64,000 nt of DNA, from NCBI GenBank assembly GCA_948567375.1, contig OX419761.1, positions 21,118,243-21,182,242 of the forward strand, in the 5' to 3' direction. The DNA comes from Lunularia cruciata (Eukaryota; Streptophyta; Marchantiopsida; Lunulariales; Lunulariaceae). Under the pieces are notes generated by a model, which was not told where the DNA came from, made no database searches, and worked only from the letters and a program-made list of their open reading frames with translations. A program made the translations under genes and the position numbers. This document shows, in pieces, positions 34,475 through 45,166 of the stretch (the first letter of the stretch is position 1; each line of letters begins with the position of its first letter).

Positions 34475-34594
34475 TGTGATTGGTTATGTACTTTGATGAG
34501 TAATGGTGAAGAATTTTGCAGTAGGATCAATCTATGTGATTGGTTTATGTACTTGGATGAGTAGTGGTGAGAAATATTGTAGTAGGATCATAAG
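34475..34594 (+). repeat. 60-bp tandem duplication in the GL-d tail
   Basis: Two 60-bp units beginning 'tgtgattggtt.atgtactt.gatgagta.tggtga' at 34475 and 34535, with several mismatches. GL-e has only one such unit. Confidence 0.7.
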
Positions 34595-34803
34595 TGCTTG
34601 AGTACCATGAGGTGTATTTGCACTTGATTAGAAAGTAGGATTTCAAAGAGATTTGAAGAGGTTGTCTAATGCATGGAGCATGCATGCATAATGCAACCTT
34701 TATTTGGAGCACTAAAAGTACCATGCTAACAAAAAAATCAAGCATCACAATTGATCCATGACAGTTGCATGTCTACATCTTCTAAGAAAGGGTGTGCATA
34801 GTT

Positions 34804-35325
34804 ACTATGGTTGTAATCACTAGAGCAATATGACCCTTATGGTGAAATCTACCTAAGAAGTAGAAATAAACATCGGTGGAGGCTTGATGCTCATGACTCT
34901 AGCAACCTTTGGTGTTCATGATAAATCATGATATTCACAAAGTTTAAATCATTAACAAAGAGCAAGTTTTAAAAACCATTGGCCAAGTTATGCCTTCATT
35001 GCAAAGTGATTACAAAGCAAAGTGACCTTTGTGATGGATGAACCATCACCCTCATGAATAATTTGGATCAGATCCTTAGTGAATATGATTTCAGTTTTCC
35101 CTTTTCCATAATGTGCTAAAGTATTGACACTACCTTGTTTTGGGAATGATTTAGCTCCGAGGTTAAATACTAAGCAATAGAAAATGAACCATTATGACAT
35201 ATTTTCTTCATCTTCTAGTCATTTCCAACTTGTATCTCCATAGGAATTATACATTTTTATTATTTTACTGTATTTTGGTTGACATTGAGTCGCTATATGG
35301 TCCTTTGATTCCATCCATCCCATTT
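34804..35325 (-). other. Element E leader
   Basis: Non-coding on both strands as far as I can see. By position it is the leader between E's primer site and gag. The stretch next to the primer site (35300-35325, minus strand 'atgggatggatggaat') matches element A just after its own primer site ('aggatggatggaat', 7453-7466). Confidence 0.55.
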
Positions 35326-35327
35326 CT

Positions 35328-35339
35328 ACTCTAATACCA
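35328..35339 (-). promoter_or_regulatory. Element E primer binding site
   Basis: On the minus strand TGGTATTAGAGT, two mismatches from the initiator-Met site TGGTATCAGAGC, one base after the LTR end. Confidence 0.75.
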
Positions 35340-35340
35340 A

Positions 35341-35760
35341 TATTAAAGACCAAGGAGAGAAATAAGAGAATGGAGATCACAATGGAAACTCTTGCTTGAG
35401 GAGAACTCTAAATACCTAGCTTGAGCTTGGCTTTGATATTTATAGGCAACTTGGGTACAAGGCTACCAAGGAAAGTTCCCTCTAAAAGTAACATTACTTG
35501 GAGTGAGCTAAGCTAGCCATGTACTTTCCATGTAAACTAAGCTAGCCATTTACTTGGCATACAAGCTAGGCTAGCCATCAACTTAGCATACAAGTTACTC
35601 AATCCTTGGAAAGTTCATAAAAGCTTCTTGCCAATAAGCTTCTTGGATGCTTCTAGAATTTTATTAGAGTTTCAATATCTATTTGAATCTATCTACTACT
35701 TGTTAGCTAGATTTAGCTATATTTGCTAGCTATATTTTCTCTAGCTCTTCCTCTTCTTCA
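35341..35760 (-). repeat. Element E 5' LTR
   Basis: 420 bp on the minus strand, ending 'gtctttaata' next to the primer site, with a 'ataaatatc' box. It is the closest relative of 2074-2431. Confidence 0.7.
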
Positions 35761-36925
35761 CCTTCCTCATCCATTACCATAACAACTTCCACAAGCTCAC
35801 CTACCATTTTCCTCCTCTTGTTATCTTGAGCTTATGGCCTCCAAGGCAAAGGCTCTATAATTTACTTCCTTTTCATCTCCTTCTTCATTAGTGATACAAA
35901 TTCCATTTTGTGCTTAGACTTTGCATCTATTGCTTGCATTTTCTTCATCTAGTATACTCCGATGGGATCAACCATGGATTTGGAACTCAAAATAAACTCA
36001 CCAAGAAATTCTCTCTTTTCTATATCAGTTAGCAATTCCATTTCAAATTGGTAATCAATGGCAAAATTAATGTGTGGTAGGTAATATGGTCCAATTACTT
36101 CAAAATTTCTTACTCTATTCTAAGCATACCTTGCAAAGATTCAAGCCCAAATGATCTTTGAGCTCTAGAACATGTACTTGAAGAAAGTTTTTTGTCCATT
36201 TGACAAGCATGTGGTCCTTCAAGGCCAAAACAACTTCATCAATGTTATGGAGCAAGGTTCTTGTAGTGCACTATTGCCCATCTATTTGATAGATACTTCA
36301 TCCTTGAGAGAAGGAATTGACCAACCTCTTTTGTATGGTTATAATCAAGGTAATGACGTGTGTCTCAAATGTAATCTCCTTTATTTACCATGTGTCTTCT
36401 CCTATCATTTGTCTCCAATGTGTCTCCAACCAAGAATGTAAGTTGGCTTAAAGTTGTTGTGCCACAAGATACTTCATACTATAGATTTCTAGTGCTAGTG
36501 GTGTTGACACATACTCCTAATTTCATAGTTAAAAATTTAAGTGCAAATTTTGCAAGATCTATCTCCTTGCCTCCATCTCCAATGGATTAATATATAAGTT
36601 CTTTAGATTGAAGGAATTTCAATTCTTCTTCTTCGCTACCACTCCAACCATTATGCTATTCTTTGATTATCACTCAAAAGGATTTCACACTTAAAATATA
36701 TACTTTTTCCTTGATAATCCATGCTCAATTAACCCAGATTCAACAATTGATTATGAATCTAAAAATATCAATTAACATTTCTTCTACTTTAGAAATTTAG
36801 TCCTCTACCTCATGGTATTCAGTCAATTCTTGATTGTTATCCTTATGTGAGAATGTTGAATCAAGATCTAACTACCTTTGGTAGTAGTTCTTGACATGGC
36901 TAATGGTCATATTTAAAAGAAGTAT
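35761..36925. other. Unassigned repeat-like DNA
   Basis: No recognisable domain on either strand. An 89-codon plus-strand frame (36172-36441) has no features I can interpret. This is the right flank of element E. Confidence 0.35.
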
Positions 36926-37617
36926 TGTGATTCGGCCAGTCTCTCACTCAGGATAAATCTCTGATGGTTATTATGGTAGCGCACCATGGACTAAGAAGGC
37001 AAGGAACCCCAACTACATCATACTCCTCCAAGGTTAACACTCCAAGACTCAAGACATTGCTCACTAGAGAACTTAATGAGAGAAAGATAGTTGCAAATGA
37101 AAGGATACTAAGTACTTCCTCACCCCTTGTTTATATACTTGTGAAATATTTATGCACCAAAGTTACTAATTACCGTAGTAACTCAAGTTACTAGGCTAAA
37201 TGTCAAGTAAAGTCAAAAAGTATAAAGGAATATCCATCCATATGGGCATATTCTACTAAGCATATGATCTTATCTTGACCCAACCATTAAGTCAAGGATT
37301 TCTTCATATGGGCTATCTTTGGACTATAGAAGAATCCAAAACAAAAGGGCTTACGGGCCAAAGAGTTCTCAACTCTTTCCTTAAAGCCAAACACCTAGGA
37401 ATAATACGAAGTCAACACACTAGAATCCAAAGTAGTGGTGCTCATCTTTTCCACTTCCTCTAAAGAAAGGTCCCTTCTATCTTAGCTATGACTAACTTTA
37501 GCTAATCATGACTAATGTAGAACCATCTTTTATCTCTATATAAATAATATCTCTCAAGTACTTATAATACAAAGCTAAATATCACAATACCACACACATG
37601 CACAAATGGGTGTTATA
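36926..37617 (-). repeat. Gyp2 solo LTR, full length
   Basis: Exactly 692 bp, reverse complement of the Gyp2 LTR, from TGTGATTCGGCC (host GCC changed to ATT) to GGGTGTTATA. No internal element sequence adjoins it. Flanks AGTAT and ATACA do not form a clear duplication. Confidence 0.85.
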
Positions 37618-38911
37618 ATACAAACTTTAGTAGACACATGGGCAAAAGAACCTCCATCCTCATCTTCAATGAAAATATATAAAACTTGAACATTAACTAT
37701 AAAAATATTGAAAATAAAGAAAATTTTATTAATAAAAAATACCTTATATCACATATTAAGCATAAGACTACCAAGAACAAAGGATGGATGAACCAATGTT
37801 CAATTCCACACTAAAACAAGAAAAAGCTTTGGTATGACAAGGAAGCATAGTCAAAGAAGTATCATCACAAGGTGGCTACTATTGAGCAAATACCTTTGCA
37901 AAGGAGATTCTTGCCCTATCCAATATATTCACTTATACCTTTGAGATGGCTTTAGAGTAAGATGAGACCCATTTTAGAGAGCAATGTTATTTTCATCACA
38001 AAGATTATCACAATATACCATAACATAGATGTGAAAAACATTCATGATGCATTTATACACCACGTAGTTGAATTGCATAGGAAGGCCATTTCCTACAAGC
38101 ATATAAAGAAAACTACTCCTTTTGTATGATTTGGAAGGTACCAAATTGTATTGAATACCCTCCAAATCCAAGTTATCAAGGAAGAATAATCAGTTGTTCT
38201 AATCTACTACAACAAAGCCTTTATAGCCTTATAAGACTTAAATGGAACACTATACATGTCGAGCAAACAATAGAAGGAGAATTAAAAACTTTAGATAGAG
38301 TTGGAGCCAAGTAGATATTTAGTATAGAACTTTGAGGCTTCAATAGTAGTAAACTTAGAGATCTTAATGCAATCATCAAGTAACTATACTAGCCAAGTAG
38401 GCTAGACATGAACTTTGGGAATTTATATGGATTTATGGCTCAACTTTCTAGAGCACCAAAATGACCTTGAGTGGAGAAGATGGTCCAAAAGAGGTTACTT
38501 TGGAGGAATTGAAATAATAATATACTTTTTAAGGGACATGAATTGAACTTTGAGAAAAGAGAGTTGTGAATTGGAAGGATCAACTACTTTAATTTGGAAG
38601 ACCTTTGCTAGCTAAATTTGAGAGTTAAGAGTTTGGTTGGCACAAAAGAGATTTGATGAGATGCCACCACCCAATTGATGAAGGAGGTGTTTAAGAATTT
38701 CATACCTTCCTTGGTGGACTTAAAAGATTATAGGTGAGACTTTAGTGAATGGTAGGTCAATTGTAACTACCACAAAGGTAGGATTTTATTAATTTTTGAT
38801 AAAGTTTTCAAATCAAGTGCTACTACCAAGCATATATTCAAAGCTCAATATCTAAATATCATGCAAGGAATTCTAAATTAGTAAGTTGATAAACAAGTTG
38901 TTATAGGAGGT
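37618..38911. other. Unassigned DNA
   Basis: I see no gene, terminal repeat or domain in this stretch. Confidence 0.35.
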
Positions 38912-39524
38912 TGTTAAATATGGAGTCTAATTTATTACAAGAATGCTCTATAGGATAAATATCCACAAGAAATTTGAAGAGTCAATATGGGATAGATCTT
39001 CTACAAGAGTGTGGAAGTGTATGTATGGGACTAATCTTCAAATTATGGGATTCCATTTACAAGAATGCACAAAAAGGTAATTCATGTTGGGACTAGTTTC
39101 TTTGTAAATCTACATGCAGTAAAGCATGCCTTATTGTATTGGAATCTTCTTCTCAAAGGCTTTCCATAAACAATAAGATCATGGAAAACAAACATCTAGA
39201 AAATAAGTAACATCCATATGAAGTTTAGGACAAACATGTCTTTCAAGACCTACAAGAATGCTTGCAAGAATGACTCTTGCAGGATTGTACTAAGTAATCT
39301 ACAAGGATAGCAATATGAATGGCTCCTATAATATTCCACTCCTTGATTCCACTATAGGATGACCCCTATGGGAATCTATGGGAATGGATCCCACTTGCAA
39401 ATGCTTCATGAAGTGGCATGTGTCAATTGGCACAGACAAATCTAAGGATAGATATGGGATCAATTTGCAAGTCAAATTCTAGGACTATATAAGGGATGGC
39501 AAGTGCAATTGTAAATATGTTACA
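38912..39524 (+). repeat. Cop1 5' LTR
   Basis: Starts TGTTAAATATGG, typical of copia LTRs, and ends 'tgttaca'. 'actatataagg' at 39483-39493 is a good TATA box. The stretch after the LTR ('tggtggtcaactatgactttg') is conserved in the minus-strand copy as 'tggtatcaattatgactttg', so a degenerate initiator-Met primer site begins at 39529. Confidence 0.6.
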
Positions 39525-39751
39525 ATGTTGGTGGTCAACTATGACTTTGACAATTCTTGAGTGAATGAATTTTGTGGATGTAGGCAAAACATTGGCTAAA
39601 CCACATGAAATTTATATAATTTCTATGGGTACAATTCCTTACCAGATCAATGAATAAATTTTGCTCTATAGAATAGCCAAATTCTTATCCCTAATTTTCT
39701 CTCAATCTAGTTCAATTTCTCCCAAAAAGTGATGTTAGAGTAATTGTTTTG

Positions 39752-39772
39752 GAGAGAGAGAGAGAGAGAGAG
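39752..39772 (+). repeat. (GA)n microsatellite
   Basis: Ten uninterrupted GA units immediately before the Cop1 gag start. Confidence 0.9.
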
Positions 39773-39776
39773 CAAA

Positions 39777-41208
39777 ATGATGACAAAAGAAGAAAAAGTC
39801 AAAAATTGTAAGTTCAATGGCACGGATTCTGGATTTTGGAAGATTTAAATTGAGGATTGTCTATATCAAAAGAAACTACACCTACTTCTTTAGGCAGAAA
39901 AACTAGAAAAGATGGAAGAAGCTCATTGGTATTGTTTATATCAACAAGATTTGGGTGTGGTTAGATTGGCATTGGCAAAAAATACTAAATTCAACATTGT
40001 CCACAAGAAGAACACCCTTTGTAATATTCCAGGGACAAGAGAACTCCCAAGAGAAACACAGGAGGAGAAACACAAAGCTTCACACTCAATACTTTGATGC
40101 TCCAAAGGAGCACCTTGTCTTTATTATATAGCAAAGTGGATCCACTCAAAGGAAGCTCCACCCTTGGATCAGATACATGGATTGGTGATATTTTAGTGAG
40201 ATTTGCTTTTAGATTAGTTGCATAGATGGGATACATGTTGGTCCTTGTCTTATCTGGTTGGTCAAACAAGTTTGACCAAAGGGAACATTTGGAGAATATT
40301 TTTGTAGGAAGCTCAAAATCGTATGGGTGAGGAACCATTAGAAAGCTCTCAATGAGACAAAAAATAGGGGAAGAAAAGCTTGTCATTACAACCATGGATT
40401 AAATGTGGTCATTTTCAAGGCCTAATTCATCCATTTAGGCCTCCAAAATTGGCTCTAAAGTTTTCAAGGTGTTTTTGGATCCTACCTTATTAGTGGAAGT
40501 ACTCTTTTGGTGACACTTCTATCTGATCTACTTATTCCATCATATATAACATCCTTTTAGATATAAACAAGCCAATTTTTACCTCTAAATAATATGTCTA
40601 GTTACTAGTATTACACTCATGGATGATTAAGGCATTGTCAAATATGTATGAGAAACCTTCAGCCTCAAATAATGTATACTTGATTTGCTAGTTAGTCAAC
40701 ACAAGAATGAAAGAAAGTACATCAATTCAAGATAAATGAATGATTTCATTGGATTGGAATCTATAAAGATCTATTTTGATGATAAAATTCAAGTATTGTT
40801 CTTATTATCATCATAAATTTATAGTTGGGGAGCAATAGTCACAACTATGAGTAGTTTATCAAGATCAATTTATTTCAAGTTTGAGAGTACACAGAACTTG
40901 ATTCTCAATGAAGATATCCATAAATGTAACTCATCAAAATTGTCAAGTACGATGTTATTTGTTGAAGAGAAGGTAGAAAGCCTCCAAAAGGTCAAAGTTT
41001 GAGAAATGGTAGATCAAAGTCAACAAAGAGAAGTGAGTCAATAGACCGCTAGGAAGTACATAAAGAAATTGTGTGCCAGATTTGCAATAAGCCTGGTTAC
41101 TTCAAGACTTTGTGTAGAAGTCCAAAGAAGGAATAAAATTCAATGAACCTAGCAACAAAAAAGATGCTCTTGTTTGTTATGAAGAGTGTCCCTTAAAATA
41201 TTGATTAT
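39777..41208 (+). pseudogene. Cop1 gag, split by a solo LTR
   Basis: ATG at 39777 opens 'MMTKEEKVKNCKFNGTDSGFWKI', the usual start of a copia gag ('KF.G.NF..WK'), with one stop after it, then 'EDCLYQKKL', 'EEAHWYCLYQQDLGVVRLAL'. The Gyp3 LTR occupies 40020-40615. Gag resumes as 'ALSNMYEKPSASN' and 'LLVNTRMKE'. It ends with a zinc knuckle at about 41080-41120, 'CQICNKPGYFKTLC', in which the His of Cys-x2-Cys-x4-His-x4-Cys is Tyr, a C-to-T change. Forms the capsid in intact copies. Confidence 0.8.
40020..40615 (-). repeat. Gyp3 solo LTR in Cop1 gag
   Basis: 596 bp on the minus strand, TGTAATACTAGT-side at 40615 to the ATATTACA end at 40020. Short form with a single U3 block, as in element B1. 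The gag reading continues on both sides. No clear duplication at the flanks. Confidence 0.8.
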
Positions 41209-41211
41209 AGA

Positions 41212-41688
41212 TGTTGGTATACCATTTGTCACACCATTTGTAGCATTGCTCCTAGATTTCTTGGATGTTGGAGTAGTAGTGTTGGTAGTCAAAGGTATTT
41301 TGGCAATTACTCAGACTATTTGATGATGGTCAAATTTCATATTCAAAGTATTGACTACATAGTGGAGCCCATTTTCACTTGCACCATTTGCACTGTCAGT
41401 TATATGATCAATGGGATCGTTAGGGTTGGAGATCTAGGTCAAAATTAGAGGTATACCCTAGAAGTGCAGTCTTAGAGAGCTCATTTCTTTGATGTTGAGC
41501 CTTTGAGTTCTTGGCTATAGTGGACAATAAGCCAATGAGTGTCACATGGATGTGGCTTGATTGTAGTCAATGCCTAGTTGTTTGCAAATCAAGTATTGAT
41601 CTGATTTGAGTTGATTCAAGTTGATGAAGAATTGATTACATCAAAGAATTGAGAGTGAGGGGAAATCGAGTGTAAGAATTAAGGATGT
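41212..41688 (+). repeat. G4a 5' LTR
   Basis: Starts TGTTGGTATACC. It aligns with the minus-strand LTR of G4b through blocks such as 'ccatttgtag', 'gggatcgttagggtt', 'gagctca.ttctttgatgttgagcctt' and 'atcaagta.tgatctga'. It lacks the extra terminal block of the G4b LTR. The 3' end is approximate. Confidence 0.65.
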
Positions 41689-41691
41689 TGG

Positions 41692-41705
41692 TGGTATCTC
41701 CGAGC
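41692..41705 (+). promoter_or_regulatory. G4a primer binding site (degenerate)
   Basis: TGGTATCTCCGAGC resembles TGGTATCAGAGC with two extra bases, at the right distance from the LTR. Confidence 0.45.
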
Positions 41706-42099
41706 TTGTTCAATCTTTGGTACTTAGATCATGATTTGGATTTCACTTAGAGTGATTGTGTGAAGAAGCGTTGGCCAAATTTCCTTAAGAATAGAGTCAA
41801 TTTCAAGTAACAGTGTTTGTTTTGAGCTCAAGAGGTGAAAGCAAGACCAATTTGGTGCAAATTGAGCTCAAAGTGCAAAACCGAAGGTGGAGTTGGGAAC
41901 CTCATTCCCACAAATTAGAGGTTCAAAGATTCTTATCCTTTCAATTTGGCTTGAGTGGAGATTTAGTGGAGGATTTGGTGTTCAACCAACTCGATAGATT
42001 ACCTCATATTTTATGTCAAATTTTGTGAAAGATTTACGTTAGATTTTGGCAAGAGGAAGTTTGATCTCATTCTCAATGATCCCCGCAGCTTAAGAAGTA

Positions 42100-42930
42100 G
42101 ATAAATACTTTCATTATGTCAAATGTCAAATGGTGGCAAAGTCAGTTCAATGTTGATTTATTAGATGGAGGGTTTTTGTTTAACCTTCTTGTGACTGGAC
42201 TCCTTCCATTCTATGCTTCTAGTTTATGCACCATGTTTGTATGAGATGCCATGACCTAGAGTGCCGCTCAATATCAGCCTGTATCTTAGGTCCCAATGAG
42301 AGAGTAGATTGACTTTGAGTTGGAGTTTGACACAAGAGTTGATTTATTTGAGAGTGCACTTGGTGTGTACGCACTATTATTGTGGGATATGAACAAGATT
42401 TATATGGTCTCCAAAGGCACCAAGCATTACTATAGTATGGTGGGTACCATTAAGTTGGATGATTTAATCTAGGAGTTTGATAGTTGGTGTGATCTATAGC
42501 AGATGTGAAACTTAACTTTGTTCACACCCTTCATGGCATAGAAGTGGTTGTTTCAGCACTTGGAGGGATTGCTAATGGATGACTATCATGAATTCATGAG
42601 AGATCACTTGGGAGAGATCAAACTATGGAAACAATATTGGTCTTTGAACTATGTCTCTATCACTTCAAGGTTGGTTGCTAGGGCTAGATCAGTAGTACCC
42701 ACAAGTTTTAGGTCTAAAAGCGTTGGTAGAGTTAGTAGAGGTGCACTAGTTGGAGATAATAATACTACAAATGGAGGTACTACTACAAGAGGTGGTGTAG
42801 TATTGGGGTTGTTTCTAGTGTTTGAGGCAAAGCTACCAAGGAGTGTAGATTGACAAGTTGAAGAGCTTGCAAGAGTTTTAGTGGAAGGTTGGAGAGAGCC
42901 TATATAAGGCATACCTATGCATGAGACGAT
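42100..42930 (+). pseudogene. G4a gag-like region
   Basis: Only the 101-codon frame 42548-42853 is open: 'MFQHLEGLLMDDYHEFMRDH', 'LWKQYWSL' and then a Ser/Arg/Gly-rich basic part. Position after leader and primer site suggests gag. I see no zinc knuckle and no firm motif, so the call rests mainly on location. Confidence 0.4.
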
Positions 42931-43399
42931 TGATCAATTTTACTTAGGGAGCAAGTGATTTTGCATGGGTATTATTGTTGTTGTTGCAATATTAAAGGCA
43001 TCCACACATCAGGTGTTAAGTCAAGCTTTGGACCCAAATTGTTTGACCTGGATTGTGAGCCTTGGCTTGGCAGAGTAGCATAGGATGCACTCAATAGGCA
43101 TCACCACTTAGACACTTGTGAGCTTTGTGCCTATCAAGACGCGTCAGGCACATGCTTGGAGCAATGGACTGAGTAGGCAGGGTATTCTTGGGACATACCT
43201 AATGGCTACTAGTGAGAGTCATCTACTCAAGATCCATCCATGTACGCATGGTCTACTTGGGTCACACTCTTGGTCTACTTGGGATGAAACTAGAGGATGT
43301 ATGGAGCTTGCAAGTAGATTAGAGGGAGTTTTCCATATTAAGGTTGGGACATTTAGTAGTTGGGAGCATGACACTATTACTCCAAAGGGCCGGATGTAG

Positions 43400-44485
43400 C
43401 AGCCATTTTCATCACTAATCATTGATCACTAACCATTGAAGTGGTTGATAGAGTATGACAAGTTTTCAAGGAAGCTTGCACAATGGGCTTTGATTTACAA
43501 GAATATGATTTCACGGTTATTCATAGACCTAAAGTGGTGACTCATGATGTAGATGGGTTGAGTAGAAACCCATGTCCCAACAAGCGGGATCAGATTGGAG
43601 CATGTTGGCATGGTGAGATAGATGAGGAGATGGTGCTAGGTTGGCATGCATCTACCCTTTGTTGTATATTTTTTGAGACTTGTGGTATCTCTCTCAATGC
43701 ATACAAGAGGAGCTATTGAGGTCAAAGATCTAGAGGGTGGAGATAGTGGTACAATTCAGCAAGACATTCATGATAATGTCTTAGTGATGGACTATCTTTG
43801 CATTGGTGTTGTGGGTAGCACAATTGGGGCCAAAGAGAGAGACCATGGTCTTCAGCAAGCCAGATAGTTCAGATTAGAAAGCAAACATCTTCTTTGTGCA
43901 TGGGAGGATTATATAGTGCAAGTAGTTTCACTTCTATCCTAGAGACCACAATTGGTCCGTCATGCTCATGAGGAGCTAGGACATTTTGGAGTAAATCATA
44001 CATATAAATTAGTCTAGAGTCATTATTGGTGGCAGGTATGCAAACCAATGTATATTAGTTTGTTGCTAGATGTGTGGTTTGTGACCAAGTTAGAGCATCA
44101 TTCAATGTTCCTAGACCACAATTACACCCATTACCTACCATGGGGTTGGATTGCCATTGGAGTTGAGACTTTGTTGGACCTTTACCATTGATTGTGAGAC
44201 ATCATTTGTACATTTTTTGTTATGGTGGAGCAGTTCTCCAAGTAGATTGATTTGGTGACACTTCTTCATAGGTTCAAATGAAGGGACGGCTTACTTGTTC
44301 CTAGATCAAGTTCTTCGTCATTTTGGTACACCAATTGAGGTTTTGACTGATCAAGGTACAAAGTTCTTGGGAGAGTTTTAGATCTTATGTGACAAGGCAT
44401 TGATTGATCATTGTACTATACCCCAAGATCACCCTAAGGTAGATGGCTTAGCAGAGAGAGTGGTTCAGACGATGAAGAGAGAAGA
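43400..44485 (+). pseudogene. G4a RNase H end and integrase start
   Basis: 'PLKWLIEYDKFSRKLAQWAL' crosses a stop and leads into 'LQEYDFTVIHRPKVVTHDVDGLSRNPCPN' (43480-43575), the classic end of a gypsy RNase H. From 43950 integrase follows: 'HAHEELGHFGVNHTYK' (zinc-binding His pair), then the core with 'VEQFSK', 'IEVLTDQGTKFLGEF' and 'IDHCTIPQDHPKVDGLAERVVQTMKR', containing the second Asp and the catalytic Glu. Frames shift several times. It is broken exactly after 'MKRE' by the G4b LTR. Confidence 0.75.
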
Positions 44486-45147
44486 TGTTGTGAGTATATA
44501 CATTGCTACACAACATACATCGCTGTCAACATCATACACTATAGAAGCACAACTCACACATAAGTCATACGTAGACTCTAAAGTGCCACAATAATCAGAT
44601 TGCTTACCACTCTCAACTCAACTGAACTCAGATCAGTACTTGATCTGTCACTCTATAAACTACCAACAATTGGGCACTGATCATAGTCAAGCCACACCCA
44701 CTCAAGCATAGAGAATCCAGGTGACGCTTGCCGGCCTCTGTCCACCATAGCCAGGAACTCGAAGGCTCAACATCAAAGAAGTGAGCTCTCTGGAGCTCAC
44801 TTTGAAACTATACCCCCTGGACTTGAGCTAGCTCTGAAACCCTAACGGTCCCGCTGACGGCACACTCAACGGTGAAAATGGTGCAAAGTGACGGTGGGCC
44901 CCACCGTGAAGTCAATACCCTGAACACAAAATCTAACCATCGGAAAGTAGTCTCTAAGAAACGGTTGAAATAACTCTAACTACTATCACTGGAGCTCTAG
45001 TGTCCGAGCATCTAGATGCGGAACTACAAATGGCATGACAACTGTCGTGGGTATATACATCGCTACACAACATACATCACTGTCAACATCATACACTATA
45101 GAAGCACAACTCACACATAAGTCATACATAGACTCTAAAGTGCCACA
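44486..45147 (-). repeat. G4b 3' LTR with 105-bp repeats at both ends
   Basis: 662 bp, TGTGGCAC...CTCACAACA on the minus strand. Positions 44486-44590 and 45043-45147 are near-identical direct repeats. I count five differences, all C/T or G/A and at least three at CpG sites. The LTR of G4a lacks the outer copy. The central part (44640-45040) keeps many CpGs. Confidence 0.75.
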
Positions 45148-45149
45148 AT

Positions 45150-45166
45150 CGCCCCCCTAGCTAGCG
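45150..45166 (-). promoter_or_regulatory. G4b polypurine tract region
   Basis: On the minus strand 'gctagctaggggggcg' directly before the LTR; a six-G run. Confidence 0.5.

Larger units (their letters stand above)
30629..34798 (+). mobile_element. GL-d: divergent giant LTR-like unit with ORF
   Basis: 4170 bp, starting TGTGGAGACCC (compare TGTGGTGCCC of GL-a) and ending GGGTGTGCA. Flanks are TGGTT (30624-30628) and TAGTT (34799-34803), one transition apart. GL-e ends with the same GGGTGTGCA (50935). No terminal repeats. It contains an ORF related to that of GL-a, followed by TATAAAA and AATAAA signals. It is inserted in the leader of element E, between primer site and gag. Confidence 0.65.
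2074..35760 (-). mobile_element. Element E: Gyp1 Ty3/gypsy chromovirus, broken by nested insertions
   Basis: Read on the minus strand the order is 5' LTR (35341-35760), primer site (35328-35339), gag (29985-30417), protease and RT start (26462-27180), RT end and RNase H (21900-22671), integrase (21518-21890, continued at 6492-7026), chromodomain (2445-2694) and 3' LTR (2074-2431). That is the standard order for a plant chromovirus. About 29 kb of later insertions split it: GL-a, element A, GL-b, a Fam5 fragment and GL-d. All coding parts have stops and frameshifts. The two LTRs resemble each other but are clearly diverged. I see no convincing 5-bp duplication at the outer ends, so the exact ends are uncertain. 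Confidence 0.75.
38912..41211 (+). mobile_element. Cop1: Ty1/copia 5' end (LTR, leader, gag)
   Basis: LTR, primer-site remnant, leader and gag of a copia element. It is interrupted in gag by a Gyp3 solo LTR (40020-40615) and cut at 41211 by Gyp4 copy G4a. No pol remains. A minus-strand fragment of the same family lies at 52620-53037. Confidence 0.7.
41212..44485 (+). mobile_element. G4a: Gyp4 Ty3/gypsy element, interior deleted
   Basis: 5' LTR, primer site, gag-like region, end of RNase H and start of integrase. RT is missing. It is cut at 44485 by G4b, an opposite-strand copy of the same family, in the integrase core. CpG-poor and full of stops, hence older than G4b. Confidence 0.7.

Noticed and set aside
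36926-37617. A perfect target duplication around the Gyp2 solo LTR
   Set aside because: Flanks are AGTAT and ATACA. The resemblance is palindromic rather than direct, so I do not claim a duplication.
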